Under the pieces are notes generated by a model. It was not told where the DNA came from. It was given only the letters and a program-made list of their open reading frames with translations, and ran no database searches. From Pyrrhoderma lamaoense (taxonomy: Eukaryota > Basidiomycota > Agaricomycetes > Hymenochaetales > Hymenochaetaceae): 64,000 nt of DNA. Made by a program: the position numbers and the translations under genes. This document shows, in pieces, positions 10,800-23,200 of this stretch (position 1 is its first letter; every line of letters starts with the position of its first letter). Location: the NCBI GenBank assembly GCA_002794735.1, contig NBAZ01000012.1, positions 124,001 to 188,000 on the forward strand, written 5' to 3'.

Positions 10800-13700
10800 A
10801 TAGACAAAGACTTAGCCGAATGTGGTGACTACATGACTAGCTCTTTATGTGAAAGCCTTCTTCAGTCTGTTATTATTCCTTCCTCTAGTTTTGGTCTGCT
10901 TTTTTTTTCTTCTTGTTGCATCTATCACTTTACACAATCTAATTTTCTCCCTTTGCTTACATCATGTACTTATGCCATACATACCTGCTATCTATCACAG
11001 TCAGCTTTCTCGTTACAACAACATAGACATTTTTTGCTTAATACTTCTCTTTTTCCTTCCGCTCATAAGAACATGCCGGCATTAAAGAAGCTCATAGTGG
11101 AAAGAAGAAATTATGTTACTTTTCCAATGTTTATATTTTTGGACTCACGAAGGGAACGTAAACGTCTGATCTCCGAAATAAGCTTTTTTCGGACTCCGAT
11201 ATAGGCATATGTATAAAAATAGTTTCTCATATCAGTCCTTTTATTATTATTATTTGCAGACTTCCTTCAGACTCGAAGTCGAACGAGGTAGATTATTCTC
11301 TTGAGGTACGTCCCCTTTCTTCGAAAAAGGAAATAAGGTAGGCTTTCGCCGTGTTTTGATAACTTCCCCCTCCTCCCCCTTTTTCGATCCAAGCCACCCC
11401 ACCTACCTATCATCCTCCCCCTTTCTCCTCATGAGTACAGTTGGCGCGTCAACTTGTCGAGACGGCCTTGAAACAAACTCAGTGGTACCTTACATTGATA
11501 AATAAAGCGGATGAGCGGATGGCGTTTTTTTTCTTTTTCTTTTTAGACATATAAGAAAATTAGAACTTGGAATTTTGAACTGGAAATCCAAGGTTGTAGT
11601 TTCAAACGTAAAAATTGGATTTTTAATTCGAGTGACAAGTTACATGAGCAGCAGCACGCATATGCCCATGGTTTTTTTTTCTATCCGTATGGTAAGGAAA
11701 GGGAGAAAGGGGGGAAGAGGGCAGAGGGCGATGAGAAAGGGAAGGTGGTTCGTGGGTCAGTGTCGTCGGTAGGTCGGAGGATCGGGGGGTCGGGGTGGAT
11801 CTCCAGCGAGCCCAAAAGGTACACGGGTAACGTTAACGTTAATTAAAGTAAAAGAGAAAAGAAAAGAAGAAATAATTCCATCAACACCCTTTTGTTAATT
11901 AACAAATCACCGTCTGTGGATCTTTTCTCTCTAAAGTGGAAGGAAGGAAGGAGGGGGTGGTTCTCCCGGAGGCATGTGGGATGAGAAAGGGAAGAAGGGA
12001 GGGAGAGGCGGAGCAGGATCACGGAGCACAGAGTGTCGGGTCATCGGCAGGTCGAACAGATGTTTAGGAAGGAAAGGAAGAGAGACGGGGGGCTGAGTGA
12101 AGGGGGGCGGGGGTAAAGAGAGAGGGACGTAGAAGGGATGGGTGATACGTCGGGAATTCTTCGAATGCTATTAAATTGGGAAGAAAATACGTTTAAAAAA
12201 GGTCAGAACGGGAAGACCATACTATAGAATAAACGGAGGTTTTTTTCTTCCCTTCCTTCTCATCCACTTCCTCTTTATCTCTTGATCAATGAAAAAAAAT
12301 CTCTATAAGCAAGTCTGGCGTCTTTTTGGCTCCAATTCAGTTAGCGGAAGGTATATATAAGGTATATATATAAAGGACTATGTATTCTATTCTATCTAGC
12401 CGAAGTCGAACCACTTAGAGGTTAATTGAGAGAGAGGGAGATGCATGTAACTTTACGTTAACCGCAATGATCCTAAAACAAAATGTAACTGTGTAAAAAA
12501 GGAATCCGCGGTTTTGGGGAGCCTGAGTGGATGGGAAAGAGAGAGGGTGAGGGGAGAGGAGGATGGAACCCTAACGGAGAAGCGGAAGTAGTATGGGGTG
12601 TTATCCCTCAACCCCTTCTCAAGGCAAATTCCATATGCATTATTGAGAATAAGTTGGCGAGTGAACGAGTCAGAGTAAAGAAAGGAGAGGGGGTGATGTT
12701 TGTCCATGTGGAGGGGAGTATGAGTAAGTAAAAGTGAAAGAAAAGAAAATGATTAAAGGATTTATGAACCAAGCCCTTCTCTCTTCCCTCTTCTCCCACC
12801 TTGAGTTTCTCCGGGAGACGGAAAAGATGGGAAAAGAGCTAAATGCTAATAATTGATAACATTGAGTCCGGATTGCCCCTTCTTTCCCCATCTTCCTTGG
12901 GTAAGATAAACCCACTAGAAGGTATAGTCTGAAACAGACATCCATATGACGAGAATTTCATTCTTTCTGATACCCCCTCCCCCCCTTTTCCAGTGTGTCC
13001 ACTGTCTATTCATCCTATTCTTTGTCGTTCATCAAGACTATGATCATGCTAGTAAAAGTAATAATAATAAAGGGGAGAATGGAGGGGATGAAGAGAGAGT
13101 TTCTCCGAAGGATGGGGAGAGGGGGAGAAACTGTGTTCAATCCAAATGAATCAGGATAAAAGGATAAAAAAAAGGAAAAACTCTTCGAGGGAAGAAAAAG
13201 TACCATTTTTTATCAAGGAAAAACGCAATCGCAAGTCTCAAGTTACACGTCCCGATCCTAGTCAGCAAGCAGCATCTTCGCAATTTTGCGAAGAGTGCAA
13301 TTAGCTTAGCCCATCAGTAGGCGTATTCCGAGATCGTGAATTTCATAAAGAGGCCCACATACACACATACACACACAAGTGCCTTGTTTTCCTTTTTTTT
13401 TGTCTTCCGGCCCTGTCAGGTCAGATTGTTTTTAGTGTATATGCATTATGCGCGATAATTCAAAACTTTAAATATTAAGCGCTTACTTACGCGGAAAACC
13501 ATGCACACACCCACACACACTTACCTTAGAGGGAGAAGGGTAGGTGAGGGGGGAGGGAGGGAGTAAAAGGGGTCGAGACCGTGACGCAATTCTTCAAAAA
13601 AGTTTGGCGCCAGTATTTTTTTTTCATTTTTGTTTTGAATTGGAAGCCTGCTTTATAGGCTAGAACGTGCGTTCCTTTTATTCTCTTTCATTATCTTCAT

Positions 13701-16700
13701 AATAGTGAACTAGCTAAGAACTTTATGTCAACACATTCTCATTTTTTTACGAGGCAAGAAATGAAAAGAAGAGAGAAAATTAAACATGTAGACAAGGTCC
13801 CAAATAAGCGTAACAAAGTGTAAACAAAAAACACGCACCCAAGTGATATTGGGTTCCCTTATAGAGCAAATAAAGTTCAATAAGCCCCACAGGTGGAAGT
13901 TCAAGACACACGCACACACGTACACATAAAATCATTATCGGTACCTGTAAGGAGTCTCGGAGGAGTAGGAGGTGACAACCCAAGAGATTAGAAGTTGAAG
14001 GGGAAAAAAATCGGCTTACGCCGTGATAGAAGTATGGGGCTCCATACCACCATACACGCGTTGAATTGAAAAAAATAATATAGAATACGTGAATAAAATA
14101 AGAGGAGCCCAGGGAAAAAAAAGCACTCTACGGCAGATTGAAGAAAAGACGTAACAAATGTCCATAAGAACATTAAAGAGGAGGGAAGGAAGGGGAACAC
14201 ACCTTTTTTTTCCCATTCATTCATTTGTTTGTTTGTTTGACAGTTAGTTTGACTCGTTGGTCAGTGACGAGATTCACGATCTAAAATATTCAAAAATATA
14301 TATAAAAAAAGAAAGAGTGTTGTACGTAACCTGATAGTTGATAGACAAGTGGCTTTGAATATACTAATATATAACGAGAAAAAAGAAATCGCAAAGAACC
14401 TCTCGCTGATATCCGAGAACTTTCATTGACAGACAACCCAGCACTGTGGCTTATAGGGTGAAAAGAGTTTCAAAATCGTCTTTTTTGTTTGAGCTAGTGA
14501 ATTTAGGACTTGGCTGCTAGTTTGATGTGAAATATCACAACTCTTTTCCAATTCATATGTACTCATCACCCCACCTCGTGTTGAACAAGACAAAGGTACA
14601 CACCAAAAAAAAAGTGGCTTAAGATCCGTACTTTATTATTCATGAAGGAACGAAGGAATGTTTCGTAAGTAAGTCATATCTCGTTTGAGGTTGAAGGCTT
14701 GACGGGATCTCACCAATGACAATGATAGTGCATTCCCCTCGGCGTCTATCATTGACAAGGGCCAAAGACCAAGTTCGTGTAAACATAGGCGTCCACAATT
14801 CCCTTCCCCTCTCTCCTCCCCTCCTTCATCACTCGAGAGAGAGTAGAGCCTTCATGTCCGAGCCTCGTGCGACCTGAGATCGATTGAGGGCTAGATGTAT
14901 ATGAATTAGAACGAAGGACGGTTAGAGTGTTAGATGATAAGAAAAACCAACACAAAGGGGAGACAGGGGAAGAAGCTGTGAGAAATATGAACAAAAAAAG
15001 AAAATTAATGATATTTTCTTTGATGATGAACCCCTCTTAGGGCCATTATATTTGAGGGAGGACGGGGCGGAAGGCTAGAGCAGTCTAAGCACTGGGAAAC
15101 GAGAATATGAACCAACAGATATTGTTAATCTTCATCACTCATCATCATCACCCATCGTTGTCAACTCATATGATTTCATATACATATTATTGAGTTATAC
15201 TTGGAGTGTATCTTCGCCGCCGCAATTTCACGTCGGATGTCTCGGCGCATCAGCACCTTAGAATACTTCCCGCAACAGGTCGAATTGTCATCGTTTGAAT
15301 TGGTTCCAGAGCTCATTTGGCAAGGCAGAACTTATTATAAATTGTATTGACTGATTAAAGTTGGGGGGGATCATTGGTTTATTCGCTGGTGAGAAGTTAT
15401 AGTAAGCATGTTACACGGGAAGGGGGAGGTGCGAGGTCGAGACCCCTCCGGCGAATATGTATACAAGAGTTCTTTCGGGCCAATAGTTGGCACAGTTGAT
15501 AATAAACTCGTATGCGAGTCGGAGCTTCAATTCCAATGGTCTAGACACTTGTTCAGATGATTATATGCCTAGTTTCTTGGGTGTCATCAAGAGATAAAGA
15601 TCCAGGACTCGCAAAAAGGCTATAGCTCTGTGTCCAAGCTCTATGCATTCATGGTACAGATCCAGAGATTGGACTAGAGCAATCATCCGCGACCACACAT
15701 CTGAACTAGGACCTTCAATGTGCCGTTCTGTAATTTGACAATAAAGATATGTAAATGTATAATATCGATAACAAGAAGAGATAGCAAATACATATATATA
15801 GGCCATTAGCGGTATTGGGGTGGACTAGACTTCCGACTAGAAGAGGTGTCATTTGATGCATTCCCGCGTTCCGCAATACAAGGAAGGGATAAAGTGTAGT
15901 GTCAGTAGTCTCCATTATCTAGATTCATAACAACGGTAAAACTTCGTATTTGCTATGCATACGGGGACGTAGAGAAGGTAGCCTAGGCAAATAGTTTATC
16001 TAGTAAGAAATGACAAACACGATTACCGGCTGACAGCCACGAGTTTACCATACCAATGGAGCATAATCTCTGGCTATGCATCCCCTCCTTGTAAAGCAAT
16101 GCAACCAAGAAACAGGTACTTGGCTGACAGAAAAAACCGGGTGTGAGGGTTGCTTCCAAATAATTCTTCCTCTAACTTCTTTACAAATAATCAAGTAGTA
16201 GTTTTTGTGGCATTTTTACTACCCCAAAACCACAAGTGTGTTTCCCGATACTTGCGGGTCTGGTTTACCTCACAAGTTGAGCACATAGCAATAGTAGGTG
16301 ATAGACACCGAGTTCTAATAGATTGTAAGCCACTATATAATTATTTATTTTTTCATGGAAGCTATTTTAGCAAAAAAAACCACTTCTCACCCCCGGAACC
16401 ACAGTTGAGTTTCTTCTTTATCATTCTTTGATAGCCTTGTATCAGAAGGAAAGGCCCGCATTTATTAAGCCATACTTGTTTTAATAAGAAGTAAAGGTAT
16501 TAGTAAAGATAATATGAGTTTAGAAGCCTAAATGGAAAAAATGTATATAATAATACTTACATACACGCACATCAGTTGTGACAAAAGAATAATAATGATT
16601 GAGTCACATAATACTTACGGAATCCCGCCACATTCGGAGTGGAAGAAAATTGGTGAAATTATAAATGTAGAATCGAAGGCAGGCCCCGCCAGAAAAAGAT

Positions 16701-18573
16701 TCCGATGCATAAGAAAGATCAGATTGTCGTTAAAATGGTTATATGTAGTTTTGAGTAGAAGAATATAAGCATATAGCAGGGGAGAAAAAAGCACGATCAC
16801 AACATCTTGAAGAGCGCGCAGAAGAGATGCAGATGTAGATCGAATCACTCGTTCATGATGAAACCGGTTATTGTCGAGAGATCATTAACCGGTTTTCAAG
16901 TTCAGGTGGTCGATGGTTTTCCACATTTTATGTGTCATCAAGAGGTAGAGAGACAAAGAGAGGAGAAAAGCCAGGTGGAGCATGAAAATCTCCGTAAAGT
17001 GAAAAACGCGCTGGGACTGAAACGGGCCTGGATAGATTATTAAGGAGTTGAGAGGTACATCCCATTATGGTGATATCAGACAAGCCGGGGACGACCATCT
17101 CGATAGGGACAAAAAGGGTTTGTTTGCACCCCACCCCCTATACAGAAGAGAGAAGCCAAAAAAGAGAACGGCCCTTATACTTGACGTTGCGCTGGCAGTT
17201 TCCATCACTCGGCGCAGTCGGTGTTAGACGGTGTCCATTTAGATTTGGACGGCAAGGCAGGGAGGACAGGAGAGGCTAAGCGGCGCGATATTGAGAGGAG
17301 CACATTCCAATTGGGAGGAGAATCGGAAAGTACCCTGGACGATGTGTGTGTACACGCTATGTGCGAAGGCTAAGGGAAATTGCGGTCCCATGGAAGCTCT
17401 AAACGGAAGAAAAGGACAGCGAACCAACCGAAAGGCAGAAAAAAAAGCTGAGAGCTCTGAGCCAGTTCAGAATATTCAGACAACTCGTGCGAGTTGAGTC
17501 CGACATGGAAAATGGGGTGAACGCGCATGTCATTAAACTTACGCGGGAGAAGCAGCCCTCCCGCCGGCGTCTTATATCCATCTCGTCGTCGGTTGAGGGA
17601 TCAGGATAGCCAGAATGTGAAAAAGGAAATCTCAGTTATAAATATGCGTATGGAATGCTATGAAAAGAGGTTGACGGATTTGGAGGCGAGGAGCCCGTGT
17701 GATCCCATTGCTGCGAGCTTAAAACGATGGATGAACACTGATCGGGACGTCGAACAAAGTGCGGTGAGTAGGCAAGCATGTAAGATTGATATTGCAGAGC
17801 CATTTTTTTCGAAAAGATGGAGGCGAATAGCGCCAAGAAGTGAGCGATTAGGCAATGTGAGTCCAAAAATTTGCGATCAACAGGGTCACTGGGAACGAGC
17901 GATGGGTGGGGATGCCGGCATCAGATTCGTAACAGGCGTGAGAAATACATACCAGATCCGAATAATTAGAAATTTGTTAACCTTTTGAGTCTGTCGATCG
18001 CGATGTGTCAGATGGATTTGCCCCCTCTTGGCCTTGTATTTTTTCTTTTCCCTCCTCCTTTTATATTATATATTTTATATTCTTATTTTTAATTTTTAAT
18101 TGGGTTTTGTTTATTATGGGACATCATCACCTTGCTTACTTGTTCCATATTTCTCAACGATTCTGATCGCAGGCCTGTGTGCATCCACGGCACGACAGAC
18201 AGGACATGGACATGGCCCGACATGATGGGGCAGCTCAGCACGAGCACCCGTCCCCCGTCGCCATCAGTTGATCGTGAGCCCCATGTCAAGGTTTAGGGGA
18301 TGGCAGCGGCTGAAGAACGTCAGAGATAAAGGTTATATCTCAAAACGTTAATTTTCAGGACCCAGATTCTTGGTCTCGGTACCTTTTTCCTCTTTGGGGT
18401 TATTTATATTTAAGGTATTACTTAACCACTCTTAATCTTACTCTCTGCCCTTCAAGCGTCTCTCTCTCTCAGTAACCCCGCCCTCTTTTCCCTCCTCCCT
18501 CGCTGCCGTGCCAGCAGCCCCGCCGTCGTTCTTCTCGTTTGGTCCGCACAACTTGGCACAATCCATCTGCATC
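10800..18573. other. Gene-poor region upstream of WOPR copy 1
   Basis: About 7.8 kb without a gene I can support. It contains long purine-rich stretches on the + strand (about 11690-12160 and 12520-12760), a (CA)n-type tract at 13356-13378, many poly-A/poly-T runs and a CT-rich stretch at 18457-18505 that probably belongs to the WOPR leader. The longest frame (17527-17988, 153 codons) has no recognisable family features. Two sequences resembling the WOPR core site TTAAAGTT occur (15355-15362 and, inverted, near 13463), not more than chance would give. The region could be an extended promoter or long 5' UTR of WOPR copy 1, or harbour non-coding transcripts. Confidence 0.5.
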
Positions 18574-20241
18574 ATGCAGCAGCCTACCTGCACCGATATC
18601 CGTATACGCTCAACTCGCGATGCGCATATCATCTTCCACGCTGTCTCCATCGGCAGACTCCCGATGATTTCTCGAAGACTCGATGCCGACGAGCGCGCTG
18701 CCCTCCGTTCTGGTTGTGTTTATGCTTGGGAGGAACGTGGCTCTCATACAGAAGTCACCGGTCTTGGTATCGAGCGCTTTACGGAGGGCAGACGCTGGGG
18801 CCCTTCCCGCGTTAGAGACGTCAGTCGTTGAGAAACTTTATAAATCTCTTTTTTAGCTATTCTTAGCCCAATATTTTATAGGAATTTCTATTCTACTACG
18901 AAAAAAGCCCTCCAGGTCATCTTCGCGATAAAGAAAATCCATTACTTGAGGAACGCGTCCGTAAACAATGGGATCCTCTTGTAAAGCAAACGTATTCTGT
19001 CTACGTTAATGCTCCTTCAGGTCGCCGAAAATGGCATTTAAGTATGTCTATGCTAGTACTTAAGGCGCCTTTTGTACTTCTATACACATTTTGCCTGTGT
19101 ATTTGTATCATTTTCTATCACTTTATTGATGCTTTTCTGTTATTCAGCCGCCTACTTCACGCAAGCCACAGTCGACCGGCTAAGAACTGTTGATGATATT
19201 CCAATTCTTTCAGGGATTGAAGTCCCTCCCTCAAAATACATATCAACCCGTCTCGGAAAACCGCGCCGAAACGAAGATTCTTCGAATAATTCAAGTATTC
19301 ATCCATCACAGCACGATGTCTTTCGTCCAAATAACTTATCAGCCGCACGCACCTATGCACCGTTCCCTTTACCATATCAGGTTACCCCCTCCACGCACCA
19401 TCAATCCGTAAACCATCCGTACGTTACTGATACTCACCGGCAGTATCCCGGTCATCCCCATCTTGATTATCCGCAACAAGCCCATGGAAGGTCTAATATT
19501 CAGAGGGACTATTACGGGCCATCCTCAACACACGCTAGTCACTATCTCGATAACTCGCTGACTTTGCCTCCGATTGGTACGGTCTCGAACCCTACTGAAT
19601 ATGCACCTGCTACACAGGACTACTACCAACAACGTCACTTTATTGAGGGACAGGCCTCACATCATAACCCATACGCATCTTATTCCCCTTCATCTGATCA
19701 CCATCGCGGTGCAATTCAGCTTCCGACTCCTGTTTCTTCAAGCTCGCATAGTCCCCTCTATTCCCCTCATGAATATACTGAAAGTAATACTTACCCCAGC
19801 CCAATTTCGATTTCACCATATCACCCTGCCTCTAATAACAATACAAACTATGCGCAGAACTATTATTCATCTCCTGATGGACGTGACAGACGTCCTCCGC
19901 CTCCAATTACTATTCCCAACCGGCGCTCCGAACTTCCTTCTCCAAATAGTAGATCGCCTGGTGAACCAATGTATGGGAGCTACTCCCCTCGTCACACCTC
20001 TTTGTCTCTTCCTCCGCCGATTTCCGATGCTCGCGATGAACGTTCAGGATCTTATGACAACGCGTCACCCCCTCCGCAAAGCCCTGTCAGTGCAGTCAGT
20101 AGTGTAAGCACACCAGGCGGAAAACAGATCAATCTTGCCCCTCTTCGTACTTTAGTGCGTGCTCAAGCGCATCCTTACAGACGTGACAAGTTTGATGATC
20201 GCGCACTAATGGCCTTGAGTGGGCGAAAAGTATCTGAATGA
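18574..20241 (+). CDS. WOPR-domain (Gti1/Pac2 family) transcription regulator, copy 1
   Basis: Three exons, 18574-18819, 18882-19041 and 19148-20241, give 499 residues. The WOPR domain is bipartite as in Wor1/Ryp1/Gti1/Pac2: part a (residues 5-95, IRSTRDAHIIFHAV, ISRRLDADERAALRSG, VYAWEER, then ERFTEGRRWGPSRVRDEF) and part b (about 115-165, LVKQTYSVYV, RRKWHLTAYFTQATVD, LRTVDDIP). The rest, about 330 residues, is Pro/Ser/Tyr-rich and low complexity, ending in FDDRALMALSGRK. WOPR proteins bind DNA directly and act as morphological, mating or virulence switch regulators in other fungi; the target process here is unknown. The start is the ATG right before the domain. It faces copy 2 convergently across 9.3 kb. 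Confidence 0.93.
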
Positions 20242-23200
20242 GAACCGGAGCTCGGAGCTTTGTTAAGGTTTGGCCTGTTTTTTGCCAGTACTCAACTCAT
20301 TGAGCGTAGCATTGGTAGCGAAAGCGAGCCGTCGACTAAAAACAAACACGAATCTCCGCGGACATTGCGCTTCAGTATCCTTTATGAAAATATCGCTTGG
20401 GTGGTTCAAACGTTCGCAAGCGTGTGTTAAGCTAAGCGGGTAAATGGGTTATTTTACGAACTCGCTTTCTTTGCTCCCAACTTGCTCATTTTTTCTCTCT
20501 GATCTCTCCTGTGTACTGAAAGAATTTTCTTACATGGTTTCCTCCCCTTTTGGTCTCCTATCAGCTTTTTTATTTTGAAAATACTTGGTATCTTGTACGT
20601 TTTATATCTCGATGCATTCGCCACCCCCATCCCCCGTGATATTTCATGCTCTTTCTGACCTTGAAGATGTTCATCTGAATGACCCCTTCTGGTCCTCCTG
20701 CTGTACTTTTTGCTCTGGCTTATTATTTTTCTTTGTATTCGGCATGCTCAGTTTATTGCCTCCATTCGGTTTTTCCCTTCTTGCATTGTTTAATTTCTTC
20801 GAATTCCCTACCCTGTATTCAGTCTTCTGTTCCTTACCATACTCGATATTCTTTGCCATTTCGCCCTATCCTATCAGCTGCTTTCGTGGAACTTTCCTCT
20901 GGTATGGAATTTCCATTCAACTTACCACGGAGCCTACTTCTTCCCGGGATGTAATGAGCGTATCCCCCACAAGACCTCACACGCTACATAACCGTGGCTC
21001 ATCGGAGGGACGAGTATAATCCGTCCGCTGCTCGAATACGGTTGAAGCTTCTCACACATGCCGGTAGTTTTGGTGCCGCGCTTCTATCTTGCTTTATTTT
21101 CTGCTCTTCGTATATTGCTCCTCATAATTAATTCACGTTTCGGCAACCAGCTGGTGAACCCTTATGCTTTCCATATATATCTCCTTTTACTTGCGTTTTC
21201 TCTCTCCTCTTTTTTCTTTCTCTCCTATTGACTGCATCTTCCAGTTGAATTAGTTTGCTTTTTTCCCTTCTCTTTTGCTATGAACCTTGCATATTGAAAG
21301 TTTTTCTGTACTAATATTCTCGTACCTATCTTGACATGATTCTCACTCAGCCCCTAGCTTTTTAAACCCCTATTTCTTTCATGGTCCCTTTGGCTGAGAA
21401 CAGACTGGAATCTGATTAGTTGAACTTCGATTCTTTCGGCTCATCCAGTCCTTTCTCCGCCACCCTCCTCCCTCTCACTTCCCTCCCTTCCCTTTCCCAC
21501 CTCCACGATACGTACTCTTGTGAAAGACCGCTTTCCCTTTCCGGCTAAACTCATGATTTTCTTTTTTCTACTTGCACACCCTCTCTCGACACAATAATTT
21601 TCTTTCTTCCCCCCCCCCCCCTGTACTCTCTCTCTTTATTTTACTATATTGTTGTACTACTCTATTCCAATCTACTTTTTTCACGCCTCAAGTCATAAGT
21701 CCGCGTAATATACATAATATACTTTGTCTTGTCTATATCATTTCTTGTGCCTATAAGCGCCCCAAGTGTCTAAATCGCCCCTTGTCTTCAAGCAGACATA
21801 AGGAACATACAACGTAAAAGATTCACTGTTTCTATCAGTCAACGTACATTATTTTTTTAATAGTTGGCTGCCCCCCCCCCGTTATATAGGCGCTCTGCCT
21901 TCGCGAGTTTTACTTGCTATATACGAGATTTTAGAAGTATTGGTTAATTGAGTAGTACATACATAGAGTATAATGTATAGACTGTATAGACTTTATAGGA
22001 TGTATTAGCGTCATTAAGGCTTTGTATAAACATTTAGATATCTCTACTTCTCTCTCTACATTCTATTATATAAGGTTAAACTTGGGCTTTTGGACTATTG
22101 GGTTATTGGGCTATGTGTGTTAGTTTGTCGGCGTTAAAGTCTATGAGTTAGAAATCCAAAAAGAGTATAGATGGGCTGAGAGGATGAGAATGGTATGGAT
22201 CATCGGGACTTGAGAGGGTTTTGTAGATTGCGAGCGTCTAAGTTTGATATATATATGTACTGTACGTGTGTGTGTGTATTGAGGCTCTTTGTTGCTGAGA
22301 ATAGCGAGGAGGAGTTAGAAGGAAAGAGGTAACTAGATTGTGGCGCATTTAAAAATCTTACTTCGATTTAGGGAAGGAAGGAGGAGAGGGGATGGTACTA
22401 ATGCCGGGTGGAAGGGAAGCCACTCTGGGATTAGGGGTAGTGAAGTCTAGGCTCTCTCTCTCTCTCTTTCCCCCTCTCTCTTTCTCTCCTCTCTCTTGGG
22501 AGAATGTGAAAAGAGTTGAAAAGAGAAAAGGATGAATCGAGATCTTGTTCGACGGTGGTTGAAGAAACTCGGTGGTGCTAGATAAACTACTAGCCCCTTC
22601 CCCCTCTTCTTCGTCGCCTTCAATTGATTTGGTATACAATTATCGAACTCGGACTCGGACCCAGACTCGGAGCCGGTCCTCCAGCCTTCCCTTCCTTTCA
22701 TTACTTCATTAAGATTATATCAAGTGCTTTCGACGTAGTCTGTATATAGTCTCACTAATAATTGTCATTCGCGGCTTACCTCGGAAATGTATAGTATACA
22801 ATATTACTTGTAATACAAATATACAATGTAAAAGATGGGTAAAGGAAAAAGCCAGAGACGGGTAGAAACCTTTGAACGGCTCACCTCTACTTCCGAGCTA
22901 TTAGTTTCTAGTTTCTCTCCCCCCCCCCTTTATTGTTTGTTTCATCTTTCAACTTTCATATTATCTCTTCTCTTCTCTCTTGTATATACATAGCCTGAAT
23001 TGTATCAAGGGTTCTCAATAAGTTCTATGACGAATGAACATGCTTTCAATCATTTATTTATCGGGTGAGTCGGACAAAGAGAATCCGAGTAATGATGTAC
23101 TAGATGGAGAGAACCAACGATACTTCTCCCCCTTAGCGTCATAGCCATGCCATTTCCGGTACTAACATCTGATTTGGGGGGAGGAAGGGGGAAGGAAGTA

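Noticed and set aside
17527..17988. 153-codon + strand frame as a gene
   Set aside because: No family features, no splice partners, surrounded by similar short random frames.
18574..20241. Velvet-family regulator
   Set aside because: The DAH-I-FHAV, RRLD, YxWEER and RKWHLTAYFTQ blocks are those of the WOPR (Gti1/Pac2) domain, not of velvet.
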